Of a stretch of DNA of 9,825 nucleotides, positions 6,841 to 9,825 are shown in pieces. The stretch's first letter is position 1. Every line of letters begins with the position of its first letter. Origin of the DNA: Geobacter sp. UBA1603. GTDB taxonomy: Bacteria; Desulfobacterota; Desulfuromonadia; Geobacterales; Pseudopelobacteraceae. The stretch lies in contig DCNF01000072.1 of NCBI GenBank assembly GCA_002322035.1, forward strand, positions 11,640-21,464, written 5' to 3'. Below the pieces are notes generated by a model. The model made no database searches. It saw nothing but the letters and a program-made list of their open reading frames with translations, and was not told the DNA's origin. Both the position numbers and the translations under genes were made by a program.

Positions 6841-7623
6841 CTATTTCTGGAATCCGAGTTTGGCTGAAATTTCTTCTGACGCCTTTAGCACCAGAGGGAT
6901 CAGTTCCTTCTGGATCCGTTCATCGGAAAAACGCATCGACGGGCCGGAAATGCTGACGGCTCCGATGATCCGGCGAGTATAGTCGCGAATCGGTGCGCTG
7001 ACGCATTTGACGCCGACATCAAGCTCCTCGTTGTCAATGGCATAGCCCTGCTCGGTAATCTGGCGCAGCTGTTTTTTGAGGGTATCACGGTCGGTGATGG
7101 TATTTGCCGTATAGCGTTTGAGCTCTTTGCCCGGCAGGTAGTTTTCAAGCTCCTCGTCGCTCATATAGGCGATCTGGACTTTTCCGGCCGCCGTGCAGTA
7201 GGCCGGGAGGCGGGAGCCGACCCGCGGGACGACCCGAACGGTCATATCGGTTTCAACCGCATCAAGGTAGATGATGTTGAACTCCTTGAGGATCGCCACA
7301 TAGGTAGTTTCGTTGCACTCCTTGACCAGCGCCTCCAGCACCGGCTTTGACTGGCGAAGCAGCCCCATCTGACGAATGAAGGTCTGGCCAAGTTCGAGGG
7401 TTTTCAGGCCGAGGCGATAGTTCTCGGTGACCTTGTTCTGCTCGATATAGCCACGGGACTCGAGGGTTGCCAGCAGGCGAAAGACGTTGTTTTTGTGGAG
7501 TTTGAGGCGCTTGCTGAGCTCCGTTACCCCCAGTTCGTCAACCTCGCCGTGAAACTGCTCCAGGAGGTCAAGGGCGTGGGAGACCGCCTGAATGAGATAT
7601 TCTGATTTTTCTTTTTTTGCCAT
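6841..7623 (-). CDS. IclR-family transcriptional regulator
   Basis: A 260-residue one-component regulator. The N-terminal winged helix-turn-helix (about 8-72) includes LGVTELSKRLKLHKNNVFRLLATLESRGYI (31-60), typical of IclR proteins. The linker helix carries the usual GLKTLELGQTF. The C-terminal effector domain (about 85-258) shows AYCTAAGKVQIAYMS (141-155) and the hallmark EELDVGVKCVSAPIRDYTRRIIGAVSISGP (199-228), including the conserved Cys207. The ATG at 7623 has AGGA eight bases upstream. The gene is monocistronic, ended by the terminator at 6791-6825, and divergent from usp. IclR proteins often regulate themselves and a divergent neighbour. No catabolic gene is adjacent, so the ligand is unknown. 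In Geobacter sulfurreducens an IclR protein (GSU0514) represses succinyl-CoA synthetase; whether this is its ortholog cannot be decided here. Confidence 0.92.
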   Translation of the reverse strand: MAKKEKSEYLIQAVSHALDLLEQFHGEVDELGVTELSKRLKLHKNNVFRLLATLESRGYIEQNKVTENYRLGLKTLELGQTFIRQMGLLRQSKPVLEALVKECNETTYVAILKEFNIIYLDAVETDMTVRVVPRVGSRLPAYCTAAGKVQIAYMSDEELENYLPGKELKRYTANTITDRDTLKKQLRQITEQGYAIDNEELDVGVKCVSAPIRDYTRRIIGAVSISGPSMRFSDERIQKELIPLVLKASEEISAKLGFQK

Positions 7624-7853
7624 GGTTGAGATCCTGTCTTTGGGGTAAGTGTGATAAAATCAGTAAGATATAACTAGCTTAATTCAAAGTATTAATTATG
7701 ATCAGTGTGAAATGCCGATGTTAGTGGCGCCTTTTTAAAAAATCATAGAATAACGTTTTATAATTGTCAAGTGTGAATATTTTCTTTATATTCGTAACAA
7801 CGCGTATTTGTGTCGCGATCTGCCTGGCAGCGCCCCCTTAAGGACCCCACGGT
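7624..7853. promoter_or_regulatory. Divergent iclR/usp regulatory region with three AGTGTGA repeats
   Basis: 230 bases, clearly more AT-rich than the flanking genes. AGTGTGA occurs three times in the same orientation, at 7648-7654, 7704-7710 and 7770-7776, spaced 56 and 66 bases apart. The third abuts the -35 of the rightward promoter; the first lies in the probable iclR leader. This layout is what one expects for binding sites of a local regulator, the divergent IclR protein being the natural candidate. That link is inference. The leftward iclR promoter is not clear; the best minus-strand candidate is TTAAGC-N17-TTTTAT, which is weak. Confidence 0.5.
7764..7792 (+). promoter_or_regulatory. 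Sigma70-type promoter of the usp operon
   Basis: TTGTCA (7764-7769), a 17-base spacer and TATATT (7787-7792); each hexamer matches the consensus at five of six positions. Transcription would start near 7799, giving a leader of about 55 bases before the usp ATG. A copy of AGTGTGA begins one base after the -35. Confidence 0.65.
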
Positions 7854-8309
7854 ATGCTGAACCTGAGGAAAAAAATTCTGGTGGCAATCGACGGCTCACC
7901 GCAGTCTGACAAGGCCGCCGAGGAAGCGGTCAGGCTGGCTTCCGGCAACCGGAGCCAGTTCAAGAGCCTGGTATATGCCCTTCTGGTGCTTCCCAATGCG
8001 TCGTCATCAACCTATACTGACTTTGTGCCAGCCGCCCCGGTGACGGAAACCGATACCTGGAATGAGCTGCGCCGCCGGATTTTCTACGTCGTCGAGAAGT
8101 GTGCGGCCGAAAATGACGTGCCACTCGAAATGATCGTCGAGTACGGGGAACCGGCCGAGAAGCTGATCGACTTTGCCCGGCGGGAACAGATCGATGTGAT
8201 CGTTATCGGCAGCTCGGGCAAGGGATTTCTCCAGCGCCGGCTGAAAGGCAGCATATCCCATAAGGTTGCCAGCAATGCCCCCTGTTCGGTCTACATCGTC
8301 CGCGGATGA
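7854..8309 (+). CDS. Universal stress protein (UspA family, ATP-binding type)
   Basis: A 151-residue single-domain cytoplasmic Usp. The first strand reads KKILVAIDGSPQSDKAAEEAV (6-26) with the conserved Asp13. The C-terminal half has VIVIGSSGKGFLQRRLKGSISHKV: the G-x2-G-x9-G-[S/T] nucleotide-binding motif is complete (Gly119, Gly122, Gly132, Ser133), so it should belong to the ATP-binding branch rather than the non-binding UspA branch. It ends NAPCSVYIVRG as usual. A TAAGGA site lies nine bases before the ATG. It is the first gene of a two-gene transcript with the secreted deacetylase 27 bases downstream. The exact stress role is not readable from sequence. Confidence 0.93.
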   Translation: MLNLRKKILVAIDGSPQSDKAAEEAVRLASGNRSQFKSLVYALLVLPNASSSTYTDFVPAAPVTETDTWNELRRRIFYVVEKCAAENDVPLEMIVEYGEPAEKLIDFARREQIDVIVIGSSGKGFLQRRLKGSISHKVASNAPCSVYIVRG

Positions 8310-8336
8310 CCCCGCTCTCCTGCTGAAAGGATATTC

Positions 8337-9128
8337 ATGCTGTTTCTGCGTATCACTGCTGTTGTTCTGTCTCTGCTTGTGCTCTGCTCCCCTGCTGCTC
8401 CGGCTGCTGAAAATTTTTCGATCCCGATCCTGCTTTATCACCGTTTGGGTCCCACGGTTGCCGATGGCATGACCATCACCACTCCGGTATTCGAAGCCCA
8501 TATGAAGTACCTGCGCGACAATGGCTATACCGTAATCCCCCTGCGCCAGCTGATCGACCATTACCTTGGCAAAGGGCCGGCGCCAAAACCGAAATCGGTT
8601 GTAATTGTCGAAGATGATGCCCATAAGTCGGTTTACAGCGATATGTTGCCAATCATACGCAAATACCGCTACCCGGTGACGGTTTTCGCCTATCCATCTG
8701 CCATTTCAAACGCGAAATATGCCATGACCTGGGAACAGATGCGCGAGTTGAAGCAGACCGGCCTGTTCGATTTTCAGTCCCACACGTACTGGCATCCCAA
8801 TTTCAAGAAAGAGCGGCGTAAGCTGAGTCCTGAATCACTGAACGCCCTGGTGATGACCCAGCTCCGTAAATCTAAAGCCCGCCTGGAGACAGAACTGGGA
8901 GGCAGGGTTGACATGCTGGCCTGGCCCTTTGGCATTAACGATGATTTTCTGATCGGCAAAGCCCGCGAAGCCGGTTACATAGCGACCTTTACCATCGAAC
9001 GCCGCCATGCCTCCCGTTCCGACAGCGTCATGAAACTGCCGCGCTACCTGCTGGTCAACGCCGACAGCGGCAAGGCCTTTGCCCAACTCCTGGAGGGGAA
9101 TGCGGTCCGAAGAAATGTGGCTTACTGA
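8337..9128 (+). CDS. Secreted NodB-type polysaccharide deacetylase
   Basis: 263 residues with an N-terminal signal peptide (hydrophobic 2-19, likely cleavage in the APAAE region near 21-25), so exported. The NodB homology domain includes IPILLYHR (29-36), motif 1 as VEDDAH (91-96), YPVTVFAYPSAI, motif 2 as SHTYWHP (148-154) with metal-binding His149 and His153, and motif 3 as LAWPFG (194-199). The aspartates of motif 1 (93, 94) are kept although the usual TFDDG is VEDDA, so a metal-dependent N- or O-deacetylase is expected. It resembles the PgaB-like group acting on poly-N-acetylglucosamine-type polymers, but the substrate is unknown. GAAAGG precedes the ATG by six bases. It shares the usp promoter, as far as seen, and converges with the methyltransferase gene, the two stops being 24 bases apart. 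Confidence 0.9.
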   Translation: MLFLRITAVVLSLLVLCSPAAPAAENFSIPILLYHRLGPTVADGMTITTPVFEAHMKYLRDNGYTVIPLRQLIDHYLGKGPAPKPKSVVIVEDDAHKSVYSDMLPIIRKYRYPVTVFAYPSAISNAKYAMTWEQMRELKQTGLFDFQSHTYWHPNFKKERRKLSPESLNALVMTQLRKSKARLETELGGRVDMLAWPFGINDDFLIGKAREAGYIATFTIERRHASRSDSVMKLPRYLLVNADSGKAFAQLLEGNAVRRNVAY

Positions 9129-9140
9129 CGGCTGCGAACA

Positions 9141-9178
9141 GGGAGCTGGCGGTCAGTTCCCGTTCAGTTTCAGCTCCC
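9141..9178. terminator. Possible hairpin between convergent genes
   Basis: Perfect 8-base arms GGGAGCTG (9141-9148) and CAGCTCCC (9171-9178) enclose 22 bases that include the methyltransferase stop. A competing inverted repeat pairs GAACAGGGA with TTCCCGTTC with one mismatch. There is no T-run on either side, so this could be a factor-assisted or weak stop for the two converging transcripts, or chance. Confidence 0.3.
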
Positions 9179-9825
9179 AGAGAGTCACCTCCGCCAGGCT
9201 GTGCTGAAACTTCCTGCGCGTTTCACGGATGACGAACGGCACATCGCGTGGCTCGCCGACCATGCGGAAACGGGGCGACAGTGATTCCTTCAGGCCGTCC
9301 AGGGTCCAGACCGGCTCCCCGGCATCGCGGTACCCCCCCAGCCAGTCTTCTTTCCTGGTAAATTCTTCTGACCAACTGTAGGGCGAAGCAAGCACCAGCA
9401 GACCTCCCGGATTCATGTGCCCATGGATGGAAGTCAGGAAGCGCCGCGGCGAGTAAAGCCGGTCGAGCAGGTTGGCTGCCAGCACCAGGTCGTAGCCGGT
9501 GAATTTTTCCGGTATGTTGCAGGCGTCGGCCTGGGAGAAAGCAACCCGACTGCGGATCCCGTCCAGCCCCAGTTCGACCAGGGCCACCTCGTGGAAGGAA
9601 ACTACCTCCCCTTCTTCGGGGAAGGCGTAGCGCAGGAAGCCTTCGTCGCGCATCCGGGTGGCCAGGCGGAAGAAACGGGTGGAGAAGTCGAGTCCGGTCA
9701 CCCGCTCGAAGCCCCCCCTGGCCAGCTCGAAGCTGCTCCGCCCCACGGCGCAGCCGATATCCAGGGCATGGCCGAGTTTTCTTCCTGTCATCGCCTCAAG
9801 GCAGATGCCGGCCATGGCCACGGCG
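9153..9825 (-). CDS. OvoA C-terminal-type SAM methyltransferase (putative 4-mercaptohistidine N1-methyltransferase), 5' end outside window
   Basis: Class I SAM-dependent methyltransferase. A GTG at 9821 would give 222 residues, but the frame stays open to the window edge and the fold needs more N-terminal sequence, so the gene most likely starts outside. Numbering from that GTG, motif I is ALDIGCAVGRSSFELAR (19-35), the acidic end of strand 2 is Asp45 in VTGLDFS, QADACN is at 97-102 and YDLVLAANLLDRL at 110-122. SPYSWSEEFTRKEDWLGG follows (146-163), then FVIRETRRKFQHSLAEVTLWE (196-216). This set is characteristic of the OvoA C-terminal domain, which methylates the imidazole nitrogen of 5-thiohistidine (4-mercaptohistidine) to make ovothiol. 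Whether it is a free-standing protein or the end of a full OvoA fusion cannot be seen. A selenium analogue as substrate is also possible. The family call rests on recalled motifs, with good but not complete certainty. Confidence 0.82.
   Translation of the reverse strand, partial: AVAMAGICLEAMTGRKLGHALDIGCAVGRSSFELARGGFERVTGLDFSTRFFRLATRMRDEGFLRYAFPEEGEVVSFHEVALVELGLDGIRSRVAFSQADACNIPEKFTGYDLVLAANLLDRLYSPRRFLTSIHGHMNPGGLLVLASPYSWSEEFTRKEDWLGGYRDAGEPVWTLDGLKESLSPRFRMVGEPRDVPFVIRETRRKFQHSLAEVTLWELKLNGN

Noticed and set aside
8007..8624. 205-residue minus-strand frame opposite usp and the deacetylase
   Set aside because: No domain, no ribosome binding site, covers two confident plus-strand genes and their gap; shadow.
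1..9825. CRISPR arrays, tRNA/rRNA, insertion sequences, prophage or defence genes
   Set aside because: Looked for spaced direct repeats, transposase/integrase motifs, att-like repeats and tRNA-like folds by eye; none seen. The window is coherent core-type DNA apart from the edge methyltransferase of uncertain context.

Overview
The window looks like chromosomal DNA from a GC-rich Desulfuromonadota bacterium, most likely Geobacteraceae. This rests on the protein style of PolA, the Usp/deacetylase pair and the Liv cassette, on strong GGAGG ribosome binding sites, and on the absence of mobile-element or prophage genes. The genus assignment is inference; no rRNA or other marker is present.

Layout. 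Positions 1-3765 (minus strand) hold a high-affinity branched-chain amino acid ABC importer in the order livK (lipoprotein receptor), livH, livM (permeases) and livG (ATPase, cut by the left edge). livF is expected just outside. The genes are almost fused: 4 bp gap, 8 bp overlap, 4 bp ATGA overlap. Positions 3874-6775 (minus) hold polA, a full three-domain DNA polymerase I with apparently intact proofreading residues, preceded by and overlapping a 62-residue DUF4177-like gene. A near-perfect bidirectional hairpin terminator at 6791-6825 separates this pair from an IclR-family regulator (6841-7623, minus).

A 230-bp AT-rich divergent region (7624-7853) carries a good sigma70 promoter reading right and three copies of AGTGTGA. 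The promoter drives usp (universal stress protein with an ATP-binding motif) and, 27 bp later, a secreted NodB-type polysaccharide deacetylase. Convergent to these, at the right edge, is the 3' part of a SAM methyltransferase that closely resembles the C-terminal methyltransferase domain of OvoA, the ovothiol enzyme.

How they work together. The Liv genes form one transport complex. DUF4177-polA is a translationally coupled pair in DNA replication/repair. The IclR protein may control itself and usp across the divergent region, but its ligand and wider targets cannot be read from sequence. The ovothiol-type methyltransferase is the most interesting gene: its partner sulfoxide (or selenoxide) synthase would lie just beyond the right edge, or upstream in the same polypeptide. 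Most of the window is otherwise ordinary housekeeping and transport DNA; I see no undescribed multi-gene system fully contained in it.
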